Shown: one piece after another, positions 1-7,792 of the stretch | Layout: each line of letters begins with the position of its first letter | How positions within the stretch are numbered: position 1 is the stretch's first letter | DNA from: Spirochaetaceae bacterium | Lineage (GTDB): Bacteria > Spirochaetota > Spirochaetia > Treponematales > Breznakiellaceae | Reading direction: 5' to 3' | NCBI GenBank assembly: GCA_031279015.1 | Contig: JAITJI010000072.1 | Span: forward strand, 1 to 39,604 | DNA: 39,604 bases | The notes under the pieces: model-generated | Databases searched by the model: none | Told to the model about the DNA's origin: nothing | Seen by the model: the letters and a program-made list of their open reading frames with translations, nothing else | Made by a program: the position numbers and the translations under genes

Positions 1-351
1 ATAGACGGCGGCGTCAGGACCGTATCGGATCAGGAGGAAAATATCCGCAATGCCATGGAAGAACAGGGCGAGGGAAGCCAACAGATTCTGGAGGCCGTAG
101 AACAATTAAACGATCTGACTCAAAACGTCAAGGCTGGTTCCGTGGAGATGCTCGATGGGAGCAAACAGGTCATTCAGGAAAGCAGGAACCTGGAAGTGGT
201 AACCCAGGAAATAACCAACAGGATAAACGAAATGGTCACAGGGGCGGATCAGATCAATGTGGCGGTAAACCGGGTTAATTCCATCAGCGGGGAGAACAAA
301 GAGAGCATTGATGTACTGGTGAAGGAGGTGGCGAAGTTCAAAATTGAGTAG
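1..351 (+). CDS. Methyl-accepting chemotaxis protein, C-terminal fragment
   Basis: The reading frame is open from the first base, so the gene is cut by the left edge and its start lies outside. The visible 116 residues are a heptad-rich, Ala/Asn/Gln-rich helix of the type found in the cytoplasmic signalling domain of chemoreceptors (for example the stretches around EEQGEGSQQILEAVEQLND and QITNRINEM-like repeats, ending in KEVAKFKIE). This domain would form part of the long antiparallel coiled coil that contacts CheA/CheW. No ligand-binding or membrane part is visible, so the signal cannot be named. The family call is good; the exact receptor is unknown. No clear terminator follows. Confidence 0.8.
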   Translation: MDGGVRTVSDQEENIRNAMEEQGEGSQQILEAVEQLNDLTQNVKAGSVEMLDGSKQVIQESRNLEVVTQEITNRINEMVTGADQINVAVNRVNSISGENKESIDVLVKEVAKFKIE

Positions 352-552
352 AGTTTCTAAGGAAGCACCGATTTATTCAATCGAGAATTCGCCAACTGCG
401 TTGGCGCAATCGGTGTTGCTTAACGTTGTATTTGACGGGGCCATGACTGTTGTCTTTTCAGACAAGGATCTCGAAGTCCGGGCGGATTTTATTCCCCCGG
501 TCGGAAACGGCGCCCCCCCTCGGCCCCGAAATGGCCGGCTCAAGGGGCCCCT
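352..552. other. Intergenic region with a nested inverted repeat
   Basis: This stretch lies between the convergent receptor gene and the EcfA gene. An open frame of 70 codons (344-556, plus) crosses it but overlaps the receptor stop, has no ribosome binding site and matches no family I know, so I do not call it a gene. At 363-421 there is a nested inverted repeat: outer arms CACCGATT (366-373) and AATCGGTG (408-415), and a perfect inner hairpin GCCAAC-TGC-GTTGGC (391-405). No T-tract follows, so it is not a standard terminator; it resembles a dispersed palindromic repeat. GC-rich palindromes (GGGGCCCC at the EcfA end) fill the rest. Confidence 0.45.
363..421. repeat. Nested imperfect inverted repeat
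   Basis: The left arm AAGCACCGATT (363-373) matches the reverse complement of the right arm (408-421) except for a 3-base insertion. Inside lies a perfect 6-bp stem, GCCAAC/GTTGGC, with a TGC loop (391-405). RNA from either strand would fold into a long hairpin. Its role is not known; candidates are a dispersed extragenic palindrome or an mRNA-stabilising end of the receptor transcript. Confidence 0.5.
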
Positions 553-2010
553 TTAATCCAGATTAAAACAATGGGTACAACATTCCTGTATCAGTTCGTT
601 GTCATGGGTAATAATAAAAATCGTTTTACCTGTTCCCGCCATTTCCCGAAAATACCGCGACACCATTAAAAGTCCCGCTCCATCAAGGCCGCTGGTGGGC
701 TCGTCAAAAATACAAATATCCCGGTCAGAAAACATACCACAGGCCAGGGAAAGGCGCTGCTTCTGCCCCCCCGAAAGGGCTGCCGGGTGGGCGTCCCGGT
801 ATTCGTAGAGCCCAAGCTGTTTCAGGACAGCCCGTACCCTCTCAAGATGTTCTTTGTGCCGCGGCGAGAGGAGCAGAGCTTCTTCACTTACACTGTGGGT
901 AATGAATTGGGTATTGATGTTGTTGGCGCCGTACCAGACCAGGGGAAGGCGTTTCCCCGGCCTTAGGGCTTTCCCCCGGATCAAAACCTTTCCGCCCTGT
1001 TCCCTGATAAGGCCGCAGAGTATCTTCCCCAGGCTTGTTTTGCCAACCCCGTTCTTCCCCGTAACAGCGGTAATCATGCCGGGAAACGCGCCCAGGGATA
1101 CTCCTGCAAGGATATTCCTGTTTTTTATCCGGAAGGATATAGCCCTGCCTTCTATCAAAGGCGTTCCCCTCCCGGTTTTTGTTTCTTCGCAGGGGGAAGG
1201 AAGACGGGGCGGGTTAATCCGCTCCGGTGAACGGAGCCCCAGGACGCGGCGCTGTTCCACGGACAGGCCCTTGAGTTCGGCGGGGCTGTATTCCGCAGTA
1301 ACGCTGCCGTGATCCAGATACACGATACGGTCGGCTATTTCCATGAGATAGGACAAGCGGTGTTCGGCGATAACCAGGGTACGGCCCTGTTGTTTCAAAG
1401 CCCTCAAAATTTCCGCAAAATGAAATGACGCGTCCTCATCAAGATTCGCCGAAGGTTCGTCAAAGACATAGATCTCCGGGGACACGGATCGTACCGAGGC
1501 GATGGCGGTTTTTTGCATGGTTCCCGATGAGAGCCGGTCCAGCGGGACGCGGCGCAGGCCGTCAAGGTTCATGTCGCGGATCACGCCGTCGGTACGCCGG
1601 CGGATTTCCGCCCGGGGGAAACCAAGATTTTCGCAGGCAAAGGCGATCTCCCCGGCCAGCTCCCCGGAGAAAAACTGCGACTGGGGGTCCTGGAACACAT
1701 TCCCCAGGATACGCGCCCGTTCCCAGGAGGGCATGGCGGCCGCCGGTTTTCCGTCAATTAAAACATTTCCCGTTAGTGTTCCCTTGTAATAAGACAGGGC
1801 CAGCCCGTTGATCACCCTGGTCAAGGTGGTTTTTCCGTTTCCCGAACGGCCGGTCAGAACCACACATTCCCCGGTCCCGATGCGCAGGTTAATGTCCTTC
1901 AGAATCGAATCCTCCGGACTTTCACCGCCTGAAACACCGCCGGTCTTTAAGGCTGCTGTCTCTGAGACATCGGTCCTGTATGAAAAAGAAACTCCCCGCA
2001 ATTCAATCAT
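553..2010 (-). CDS. Energy-coupling factor transporter, double ATPase (EcfA-type)
   Basis: A 485-residue protein with two complete ABC ATPase domains in one chain. It would power an ECF (group II) importer by driving EcfT. Domain 1 has Walker A GRSGNGKTT near residue 55, a variant signature LSSGTMQK and Walker B YVFDEPSANLD. Domain 2 has Walker A GKNGVGKTS near residue 315, a canonical LSGGQKQR signature and Walker B CIFDEPTSGLD. Most ECF systems use two separate proteins (EcfA1, EcfA2), so this is the fused form. The start is set at the ATG at 2010 (MIELRGVSFSY), which overlaps the EcfT stop as ATGA and is preceded by a GGGG stretch. A start four codons upstream is possible but unlikely. It is the last gene of the five-gene transport operon. 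Confidence 0.9.
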   Translation of the reverse strand: MIELRGVSFSYRTDVSETAALKTGGVSGGESPEDSILKDINLRIGTGECVVLTGRSGNGKTTLTRVINGLALSYYKGTLTGNVLIDGKPAAAMPSWERARILGNVFQDPQSQFFSGELAGEIAFACENLGFPRAEIRRRTDGVIRDMNLDGLRRVPLDRLSSGTMQKTAIASVRSVSPEIYVFDEPSANLDEDASFHFAEILRALKQQGRTLVIAEHRLSYLMEIADRIVYLDHGSVTAEYSPAELKGLSVEQRRVLGLRSPERINPPRLPSPCEETKTGRGTPLIEGRAISFRIKNRNILAGVSLGAFPGMITAVTGKNGVGKTSLGKILCGLIREQGGKVLIRGKALRPGKRLPLVWYGANNINTQFITHSVSEEALLLSPRHKEHLERVRAVLKQLGLYEYRDAHPAALSGGQKQRLSLACGMFSDRDICIFDEPTSGLDGAGLLMVSRYFREMAGTGKTIFIITHDNELIQECCTHCFNLD

Positions 2011-2753
2011 CCGATGCCCCAATACAGCAGGAAAAACAGGGTCCCCGTTCCCGCGGCGGCCATGCAGAGATAATCCCTGCCCTTCATCTTTTGTTCGTAG
2101 TAGCTTTCCCGTTTTACCGGGGCTTCAATCCCCCGGGATATGGCGGAAACGGAAAGCTGATCGGCTATTTGCAGGCACCGCAGCAGCAGGGGAACCAGGG
2201 TATATTCAAACACCGCCAGGGGATGGCGCAGCAGGTTTCCCGGCTCAAGCATTCCCCGGTTGCGCAGGGATTCGCCCAGGCTCCGAAGCTCCGTCCGCAT
2301 GGTTGGGAAAAAACGAAAAATAACCAGGGTCCCCAGAATTACAGGCGAAGGGACGCGGAGGCGGGAAAAGAGCGCGATAAGGTTTCCCGGCGGACTTGTC
2401 ATGAGATCCCAGGAGACGATAAAAACCGGGGCCAGCCACCAGAAGGTATAGATATAAAACTCCGATATGATTTTTGTATGAAAACCATAGCGGAGGTTCA
2501 GAAACCAAAAACCGCTCAAAAGGCCGTAAAACACCAGCCAGTTTATGAACTGTTTCCATGATCGCTGAAACAGGAGATAGGCCAATCCCATGAGGGAGAG
2601 AACCCAGGTACGGTTAATATCCGCAGTCAGGGAAACGCCGAGGATGGCGCAGAAAACGACAAGAACCTTGACCGCCGCATGAAAGCCCCGGGTATGTACG
2701 GCGGAGTTTTCTGTCCTGACAGCGCCGGACAATGCCCGCTCCCCGGAATACAT
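2007..2753 (-). CDS. Energy-coupling factor transmembrane protein EcfT (CbiQ family)
   Basis: A 248-residue membrane protein with hydrophobic segments between about residues 28-50, 58-75 and 100-125 and near the C-terminus. EcfT links the ATPases to a substrate-binding S component through cytoplasmic coupling helices. The family is indicated by the RLRVPSPVILGTLVIFRFFPT-like segment, the SLGESLRNRG segment and its position between an S-component-like gene and a double EcfA. The ATG at 2753 directly follows the TAG of the upstream gene with no gap, and the gene's own stop overlaps the EcfA start (ATGA). Translation of all three is therefore likely coupled. Confidence 0.85.
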   Translation of the reverse strand: MYSGERALSGAVRTENSAVHTRGFHAAVKVLVVFCAILGVSLTADINRTWVLSLMGLAYLLFQRSWKQFINWLVFYGLLSGFWFLNLRYGFHTKIISEFYIYTFWWLAPVFIVSWDLMTSPPGNLIALFSRLRVPSPVILGTLVIFRFFPTMRTELRSLGESLRNRGMLEPGNLLRHPLAVFEYTLVPLLLRCLQIADQLSVSAISRGIEAPVKRESYYEQKMKGRDYLCMAAAGTGTLFFLLYWGIG

Positions 2754-3347
2754 CTACAGGACCCCCGCTTTGGTGAAATGTTTTTTCATAAGAACCCCGG
2801 CAAAAAGACAGCCCAACACGGCGCAGATCAGGTTGATCAGCGCTATCGCCAGTATCCAAAGCGGCCGGGAATAGTAACCCACATAGCTGTCTATGTAGTC
2901 CTGGGACATACCGCTTGCCAGAGCGGTTTTTTCAAAATCCTCCCAGAAGAACCAGAGGGGCAGCAGATTCACCCCCGTGTAGAGGACGCCCTGCAGAATC
3001 CAGGCCGCGCTTATTCTCCGGTAATTCTGATACGAAGCTTCTTTCCACAAGACGATTTCGCAGAGAAGGCCCACAATAACAAGGTAGGGCAGCAGAAACC
3101 AGTTGCCCATGATAAGGAACATCAACCCTACCATGGTCAGGTAGATGAGCGTAACAAAACGCTTTGCCACCCGGCGGACCATCAGTACATACACCGGGGC
3201 GCATGCAAAGAAGAGTATCCCGATGGTAAATACCATGCTGACAAAATGGTTGAGCATACAGACAGCGTTAATAACAAGCTGCATTACAATGAGCAAAACG
3301 CTCAGGATAACTGTGGTAATCACATCCCTGACACTCAGTCTATTCAT
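2754..3347 (-). CDS. Trep_Strep-family membrane protein, probable ECF substrate-specificity (S) component
   Basis: A 197-residue protein with about six hydrophobic segments and little soluble sequence. It resembles the Trep_Strep family (PF09605/TIGR02185), which is typically found next to EcfT and EcfA genes and is thought to act as an S component that binds the substrate in the membrane. The start is the ATG at 3347 (MNRLSVRDV), preceded by a strong GGAGGAGG; the frame is open farther upstream but that part is inside the previous gene. It overlaps the upstream ABC gene by 8 bp. The substrate cannot be read from the sequence. The presence of exporter-type ABC pairs in the same operon is a feature I associate with haem, iron-chelate or similar cofactor uptake loci, but that is only inference. 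Confidence 0.8.
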   Translation of the reverse strand: MNRLSVRDVITTVILSVLLIVMQLVINAVCMLNHFVSMVFTIGILFFACAPVYVLMVRRVAKRFVTLIYLTMVGLMFLIMGNWFLLPYLVIVGLLCEIVLWKEASYQNYRRISAAWILQGVLYTGVNLLPLWFFWEDFEKTALASGMSQDYIDSYVGYYSRPLWILAIALINLICAVLGCLFAGVLMKKHFTKAGVL

Positions 3348-5100
3348 GATTAACTCCTCCTCCGGCGGATACCCGCCAGTTTTTGGCCTTCTGCTGTTCC
3401 CCGTACATCCGCGCGTACCAGCCGCCCTTTTGTAAAAGTTCTGCGTGGCTGCCGGACTCGGCAATGCGTCCCCGGTCTAACACAAGAATATTGTCCGCGC
3501 CGGCGATAGTCCCCAGGCGGTGGGCAATAACAATCACCGTTTTACCCTTCATCAAACTGTCAAAGGCGCGGTTAATTTCCGCTTCGTTGTCGGCGTCAAG
3601 GCTTGAGGTGGTCTCGTCCAGCAGCACGATGGGCGCGTCCTTGATCAGCGCCCGGGCGATGGAGATCCGCTGCCGCTCTCCCCCCGAAAGGGTAGAACCC
3701 CCTTCCCCTATCATGGTGTCGTAACCTTCCGGCATGGCCATGATAAATTCATGGCAGCATCCGGCCTTTGCCGCGGCTTCCGCTTCTTCCCGGGAAGCAT
3801 CCGGTTTTCCAACCCGTATATTGTTCAAGACCGTATCGTTCAAAAGATAGACATCCTGAAACACCACCGCCATCCGCTCCGTAAGGCCGTCGGGGGCGAT
3901 GTTCCGTATATCTTCCCCGCCTATGCGGATGCCGCCCTCCGTAACATCCCAGAACCGGGATATAAGGCTGGTGATGGTGGTTTTCCCCGAACCGGAAGGA
4001 CCCACCAGGGCGGTGGTGGTTCCCGGCCCGGCGGTAAATGAAATGTGTTGCAGCGCCTCCGTGTTTTCCGTGTAGCTGAAGGACACGTCCTCAAAAGAAA
4101 TGCCGTAACCGGAAAAATCCGCCTTTTCTTTTTGGAAGGGAAAGGGCTTTTCATCCAGAAGGGCAAGGATATTGAGGGAAGCCCGGTCCAGAAAATTCAT
4201 CAGGGGGTAGAGGCTTCCCAGGGAACTCATCATCACCGAAAGGGAAATGGAAATCATAACGATGATGATGTACGATACGGAATCGAGGGCCCCCTGCCGC
4301 AGGGCAATGCTTCCCGCAATAAGGGTGAAGGGAATGATACAGGAGGCAGCCACAGAAAAACCAACTGACCAGGGCGCCACGGAAAGTTCCATTTTGATGG
4401 ATTCTTTTTTTAAGTCCCTGAAGCTCTTGTCCAGTCCCTCAAATTTTTCACCCGTCAGGTTGTACAGTTTAAAGGTCCTGATCCCGTTGATGTACTCCAC
4501 CACCCGGGACACCACCTCCTGTACGGAGGAGCGAAGCGTTACCGCCCGTTTTGCCGAAACCTTTCCCGCCCGGAACAGCAGGGGCAGCGCGGCGGCTATC
4601 AGAACGGATACCCCCAGGCCGAAGCGCCAATCTATGCCGAAGGCAAAAACCAGGGCCAGGACCGTAAAAAAGACGGTTTTACAAAACAGGGAAAAACAGT
4701 GGGTTAAGGCCGTTTCAAAGTCCGCAATATCGGTGGTCAGGGCGGCGCTCAGTTTTCCGATGCTGTTTTTGTTAAAGTACCCCAGGTTGAGCCCCCTGAT
4801 ATGGTCTCCCAGGCGCAGCCGAAGGGCGGTGGTAATATCGCTTCCCCGGTACTGGATCTCCGCATAACCTATGGCGCCCACTATGGCCCGCAGGAGGAAC
4901 ATGGCTAAAAGGGATGCAAAATAGACGCCAAGTTTTCTTCCGGTAAAATCCCCCCTCAAAAGGTCAATAATGGTACTCATCATGACGGCAAACATACCCA
5001 TGTGCAAGAGGGAGTCCAGCAGCGAAAGAAAAACCGGAAGTATAAGTTTAGGGCCGTCCGTTCCGGTGACACGCGCCGCGCGGCGCAGCATAGCTATCAT
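3340..5100 (-). CDS. ABC transporter, fused permease/ATPase half-transporter (subunit B)
   Basis: A 586-residue exporter-fold half-transporter: about six membrane helices in residues 1-310, then an ATPase domain. Visible motifs are Walker A GPSGSGKTT, Q-loop VVFQDVYLLND, signature LSGGERQRISIA, Walker B VLLDETTSSLD and H-loop IAHRLGT; the usual catalytic glutamate is present in LLDE. The start is the ATG at 5100 (MIAMLRRAARVTG), which overlaps the TGA of the preceding ABC gene as ATGA. It very likely forms a heterodimer with that gene's product. Pairs like this can export compounds or, as in IrtAB and YbtPQ, import metal-chelate complexes despite the exporter fold. Substrate unknown. Confidence 0.9.
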   Translation of the reverse strand: MIAMLRRAARVTGTDGPKLILPVFLSLLDSLLHMGMFAVMMSTIIDLLRGDFTGRKLGVYFASLLAMFLLRAIVGAIGYAEIQYRGSDITTALRLRLGDHIRGLNLGYFNKNSIGKLSAALTTDIADFETALTHCFSLFCKTVFFTVLALVFAFGIDWRFGLGVSVLIAAALPLLFRAGKVSAKRAVTLRSSVQEVVSRVVEYINGIRTFKLYNLTGEKFEGLDKSFRDLKKESIKMELSVAPWSVGFSVAASCIIPFTLIAGSIALRQGALDSVSYIIIVMISISLSVMMSSLGSLYPLMNFLDRASLNILALLDEKPFPFQKEKADFSGYGISFEDVSFSYTENTEALQHISFTAGPGTTTALVGPSGSGKTTITSLISRFWDVTEGGIRIGGEDIRNIAPDGLTERMAVVFQDVYLLNDTVLNNIRVGKPDASREEAEAAAKAGCCHEFIMAMPEGYDTMIGEGGSTLSGGERQRISIARALIKDAPIVLLDETTSSLDADNEAEINRAFDSLMKGKTVIVIAHRLGTIAGADNILVLDRGRIAESGSHAELLQKGGWYARMYGEQQKAKNWRVSAGGGVNHE

Positions 5101-6863
5101 ACAAGGTCCTCCTCTTTTGTCCGCCCGTAGGCTTCCCACATACGCCGGTAAAGCCCTCCCCGTTCCAGAAGTTCAGCGTGGGTTCCGGTTTCCGCAATTT
5201 CGCCCCGGTCAAATACACAGATACGGTCCGCCCCCACAATGGTATGCAGGCGGTGGGCTATCATGATGACGGTCTTGCCCGTGAGAAGATTATCCAGGGC
5301 CCGCTGAATTTTGTACTCGTTCTCAATGTCCGTATAACTTGTGGCCTCGTCAAAAATGATCACCGGGGCGTTTTTTAAGATTGCCCGGGCGATACAGATA
5401 CGCTGCCGTTCCCCGCCGGACAGTTTTACGCCCCCCTCCCCAAGCCGTGTGTTGTAGCCTTCCGGCAGGGAAACGATAAAATCGTGGATAAACGCGGCCC
5501 CGGCGGCATCTTCTACTTCCCGTTCCGATACCTGTTTTCCGCCTATGGCGATATTCCGGTAGATCGTATCGTTCAGCATGAAGGTTTCCTGGAACACAAA
5601 GGAAACGGCGTCCATCAGGCTTTCGGTCTTAATGCCGGCAATGTCCCTGCCCCCTATACGTATGCGGCCCCCGGCGGGTTCCCAAAACCGCGGAATCAGT
5701 TGGGCCGCCGTGGTCTTTCCCGCGCCGGAAGCCCCGACAAAGGCGGTAAGTTTTCCCGCCGGTATTTCCAAATTTATATTTTTCAGTACCGCCGTTTTTC
5801 CGTAGGAAGAATTTTTTCCGTAGGAAAAAACCACATCCTCAAAGCTAATCCCATGGGCCTCCGCGCCGCCGATTTCCGCTGTACCCTCCGGCAGTTCCGG
5901 TTCGTCCATGATCGCCTTAATGCGATCGCTTCCGGTGGCAATCTGGGTAAAGATAACCGCGAAGTTAAACAGATTCGGCAGGTAGGATAAAAAAACCAAA
6001 CTCATGATCATGAAGAACAAAAACAAGGAAAGGGAAAGTTTGTTTTGTAAAAACAGGAAGCCCCCCAGGGGCATGGAAAAGAGGATCCCCGATTCTACCA
6101 GAGCCAGGAATACGCCGAAGGTATAGGCCTGCTGCCTTGTACAGCGTTTCCAGAACGAGTTGTATTCGGCCACGGTACCGGCGTAGTCCCGGTAGGATTT
6201 TGCGGTGAGGTTAAAGATCTTCATCACCGGCATGCCGTTGATAAACTGCATGATCGCGGAATTCAGCTTTCCCAGGAGCCGGTGGTATTCCTTCATTTGA
6301 CCGCCGGTTATCGCCATGGCCGTAAGCTGAAGGACCAGGCCGATAATGACCGGCGAGAGGATGCACAGGGCCATAGGAACGCTGAGGCTGAGCATATAGC
6401 AGAATACCGCCAGGGGAATAACGATGGCGGACACAATGTCAGGGATCTGGTGGGCCAGAAAATTTTCCAGCCGCTCCACATCCTCAATAATCACCTTTTT
6501 GATTTCCCCTGTTGTATTTTCGGTGAAAAAGCCCAGGCCAAGCCGGGAAATATGCCGGCTGATCTCCCGGCGGACGGCGTAGAGGGTGTTAAAGGCCCCG
6601 ATATGGGAAAAACCCAGGGAAATAACATGCAAGAGGAATTTTGATACGATGGCGGCAGCAGCGATAAGGCCGTAGCGCAACGCCTCCGCCAGGTCCCCCC
6701 CTCCGTCGAAAAGGCAGAGGAAGCTTTGGTACACCATCACATAGGGCACGATGGCGCAGAGCCCCGAAAGGACCGCAAGGGGCGCCGAGGCGTAGAGCAG
6801 CCGCCGGTTTTTCCCCGCCAGGGACAGCACATAGGCAATACCCGTTTGTTCTTTTTTGTCCAT
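5097..6863 (-). CDS. ABC transporter, fused permease/ATPase half-transporter (subunit A)
   Basis: A 588-residue half-transporter and first gene of the operon. The N-terminal ~310 residues hold about six membrane helices. The ATPase domain has Walker A GASGAGKTT, Q-loop FVFQETFMLND, signature LSGGERQRICIA, Walker B VIIFDEATSYTD and H-loop MIAHRLHT. The D-loop reads SYTD in place of the usual SALD/SSLD, a mild deviation. The ATG at 6863 has a good GAGGAGG 5 bases upstream. A palindrome of the form GTTA-N4-TAAC lies just upstream (6885-6900) and resembles the operator of the adjacent TetR gene, so expression is probably repressed by that regulator. Confidence 0.9.
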   Translation of the reverse strand: MDKKEQTGIAYVLSLAGKNRRLLYASAPLAVLSGLCAIVPYVMVYQSFLCLFDGGGDLAEALRYGLIAAAAIVSKFLLHVISLGFSHIGAFNTLYAVRREISRHISRLGLGFFTENTTGEIKKVIIEDVERLENFLAHQIPDIVSAIVIPLAVFCYMLSLSVPMALCILSPVIIGLVLQLTAMAITGGQMKEYHRLLGKLNSAIMQFINGMPVMKIFNLTAKSYRDYAGTVAEYNSFWKRCTRQQAYTFGVFLALVESGILFSMPLGGFLFLQNKLSLSLFLFFMIMSLVFLSYLPNLFNFAVIFTQIATGSDRIKAIMDEPELPEGTAEIGGAEAHGISFEDVVFSYGKNSSYGKTAVLKNINLEIPAGKLTAFVGASGAGKTTAAQLIPRFWEPAGGRIRIGGRDIAGIKTESLMDAVSFVFQETFMLNDTIYRNIAIGGKQVSEREVEDAAGAAFIHDFIVSLPEGYNTRLGEGGVKLSGGERQRICIARAILKNAPVIIFDEATSYTDIENEYKIQRALDNLLTGKTVIMIAHRLHTIVGADRICVFDRGEIAETGTHAELLERGGLYRRMWEAYGRTKEEDLV

Positions 6864-6884
6864 GATTCCTCCTCATACTGCATA

Positions 6885-6900
6885 TAGTTATATTTAACTA
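6885..6900 (-). promoter_or_regulatory. Probable TetR-type operator over the ABC/ECF operon promoter
   Basis: A perfect inverted repeat TAGTTA-TATT-TAACTA. Its core GTTA-N4-TAAC has the same half-sites and spacing as the inner palindrome in front of the TetR gene (7596-7607). It covers a -10-like TATAAC (minus strand, 6892-6887); a weak -35 TTTTAC lies 16 bp upstream (6914-6909). The site is 22 bp upstream of the first ABC gene. The shared core is seen directly; repression is inferred. Confidence 0.55.
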
Positions 6901-6949
6901 ACATGTCGGTAAAAAAATAAACCGTGTTTTTATTTCGGTTTGCTGTGCG

Positions 6950-7570
6950 TCATTGCCCCTCCAGCAATTTTTTCCAGCCGCCGTTACAAAAGGTACTGTA
7001 GGTCCTCACGTATTTCAGGACCTCGTTCAGTTTGTCATTCTGAAGTATTATTTCAAAAAACCCGGCATACTGCCCCCGGATAATAATATTGAGTTCCCCT
7101 TTGGACAATTTTTGTACGTTGTATCCCCGCCGCCGGGCTGTCCGTATGTAGCGCGCGGTCATATCCGCATCCGTTTGGATAAGCCGTTCCTTGAAGTCCC
7201 CGCAGACCGTCTGTTTTGAGGCGGAAACCAACAGCCTGACCGCGTCCAGATGCTCATACACGTACCGGAACAAGGTCTCCACAGTCCGGCCCGAATCTTC
7301 CCACATGGCGTTCAGGCCCTCTGAAACCAAAAGATCCTCATAACGGTCCGTTTCTTTCCGCAACGAACCGATAATTTCGCGGTACACCGGTTCAACCAGG
7401 GCCCGGTACAGGCTTTCCTTGTCCGCGTAATGCCGGTACAGAGCGCCGGTGGTGAGTCCCGCGGCCGCGGCTATCTTACGGAGGGAGGCTCCGGCATAGC
7501 CGTTCCGCAAAAATTCCGCCCCGGCGCTCTTGAGGATTTTTTCGATGGTGTTGGCCGGATCCGGCGGCAT
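6950..7570 (-). CDS. TetR/AcrR-family transcriptional regulator
   Basis: A 206-residue protein. Residues ~6-55 form a TetR-type helix-turn-helix (ILKSAGAEFLRNGYAGAS, then LRKIAAAAGLTTGALYRHYADKE-like sequence), followed by a variable all-helical ligand domain. Such repressors leave DNA when a small molecule binds. The ATG at 7570 is chosen because AAGGAG stands 5 bases upstream; an open frame 13 codons longer would run through the operator and has no ribosome binding site. It sits just upstream of, and on the same strand as, the five-gene ABC/ECF operon, with 86 bp between. Palindromes in front of both units share a core, suggesting autorepression plus control of the transporter. The ligand is probably the transported compound or a metal-linked signal, but this is inference. 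Confidence 0.9.
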   Translation of the reverse strand: MPPDPANTIEKILKSAGAEFLRNGYAGASLRKIAAAAGLTTGALYRHYADKESLYRALVEPVYREIIGSLRKETDRYEDLLVSEGLNAMWEDSGRTVETLFRYVYEHLDAVRLLVSASKQTVCGDFKERLIQTDADMTARYIRTARRRGYNVQKLSKGELNIIIRGQYAGFFEIILQNDKLNEVLKYVRTYSTFCNGGWKKLLEGQ

Positions 7571-7584
7571 AGATCTCCTTCGAT

Positions 7585-7618
7585 TGATAACATTCGTTAC
7601 CGGTAACACCTGTTATCA
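7585..7618 (-). promoter_or_regulatory. Nested palindromic operator of the TetR gene
   Basis: Two nested inverted repeats share one centre. The inner one is the perfect 12-mer GTTACCGGTAAC (7596-7607); the outer arms are TGATAACA (7585-7592) and TGTTATCA (7611-7618). The outer arm overlaps the -10 box at 7620-7615 and the whole site covers the expected transcription start, as in an autorepressed gene. Size and symmetry fit binding by one or two TetR dimers. Confidence 0.75.
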
Positions 7619-7643
7619 TATACATGTGGGAAAAAGTTGTCAA
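7615..7643 (-). promoter_or_regulatory. Sigma-70-type promoter of the TetR gene
   Basis: On the minus strand the -35 box is a perfect TTGACA (7643-7638), the spacer is 17 bp, and the -10 box is TATGAT (7620-7615). A-tracts lie about 30 bp farther upstream (around 7670-7690) and could act as an UP element. The predicted start is near 7608, inside the operator palindrome. Confidence 0.75.
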
Positions 7644-7759
7644 CAGCTGAAATTTCTCCGGTTGCCAATTTTTTTATTTTTTTTCTGAAGTGAGGGAAAT
7701 CCCCAATTCCCCTTCCCGGCAATGAATGTAACCGGGACAAGCGTAGACCGAAGGTTCGA

Positions 7760-7774
7760 CGGGGTATTAAACCA
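7760..7774. repeat. Copy 1 of a 15-bp intergenic repeat
   Basis: CGGGGTATTAAACCA occurs here, 18 bp after the FemAB-type stop codon, and again without change at 29965-29979, also just outside coding sequence. An exact 15-mer twice in intergenic DNA is unlikely by chance in a window of this size and suggests a dispersed genomic element. Confidence 0.5.
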
Positions 7775-7792
7775 GACTTTCTAACAAGATCC

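Noticed and set aside
344-556. 70-codon frame after the chemoreceptor
   Set aside because: It overlaps the receptor stop and crosses a palindromic repeat, has no ribosome binding site and resembles no family. A real small gene cannot be fully excluded.
7741-7775. tRNA-like T-loop (GGTTCGAC) near an ACCA
   Set aside because: The flanking bases do not pair into T or acceptor stems and no D or anticodon arm is present.
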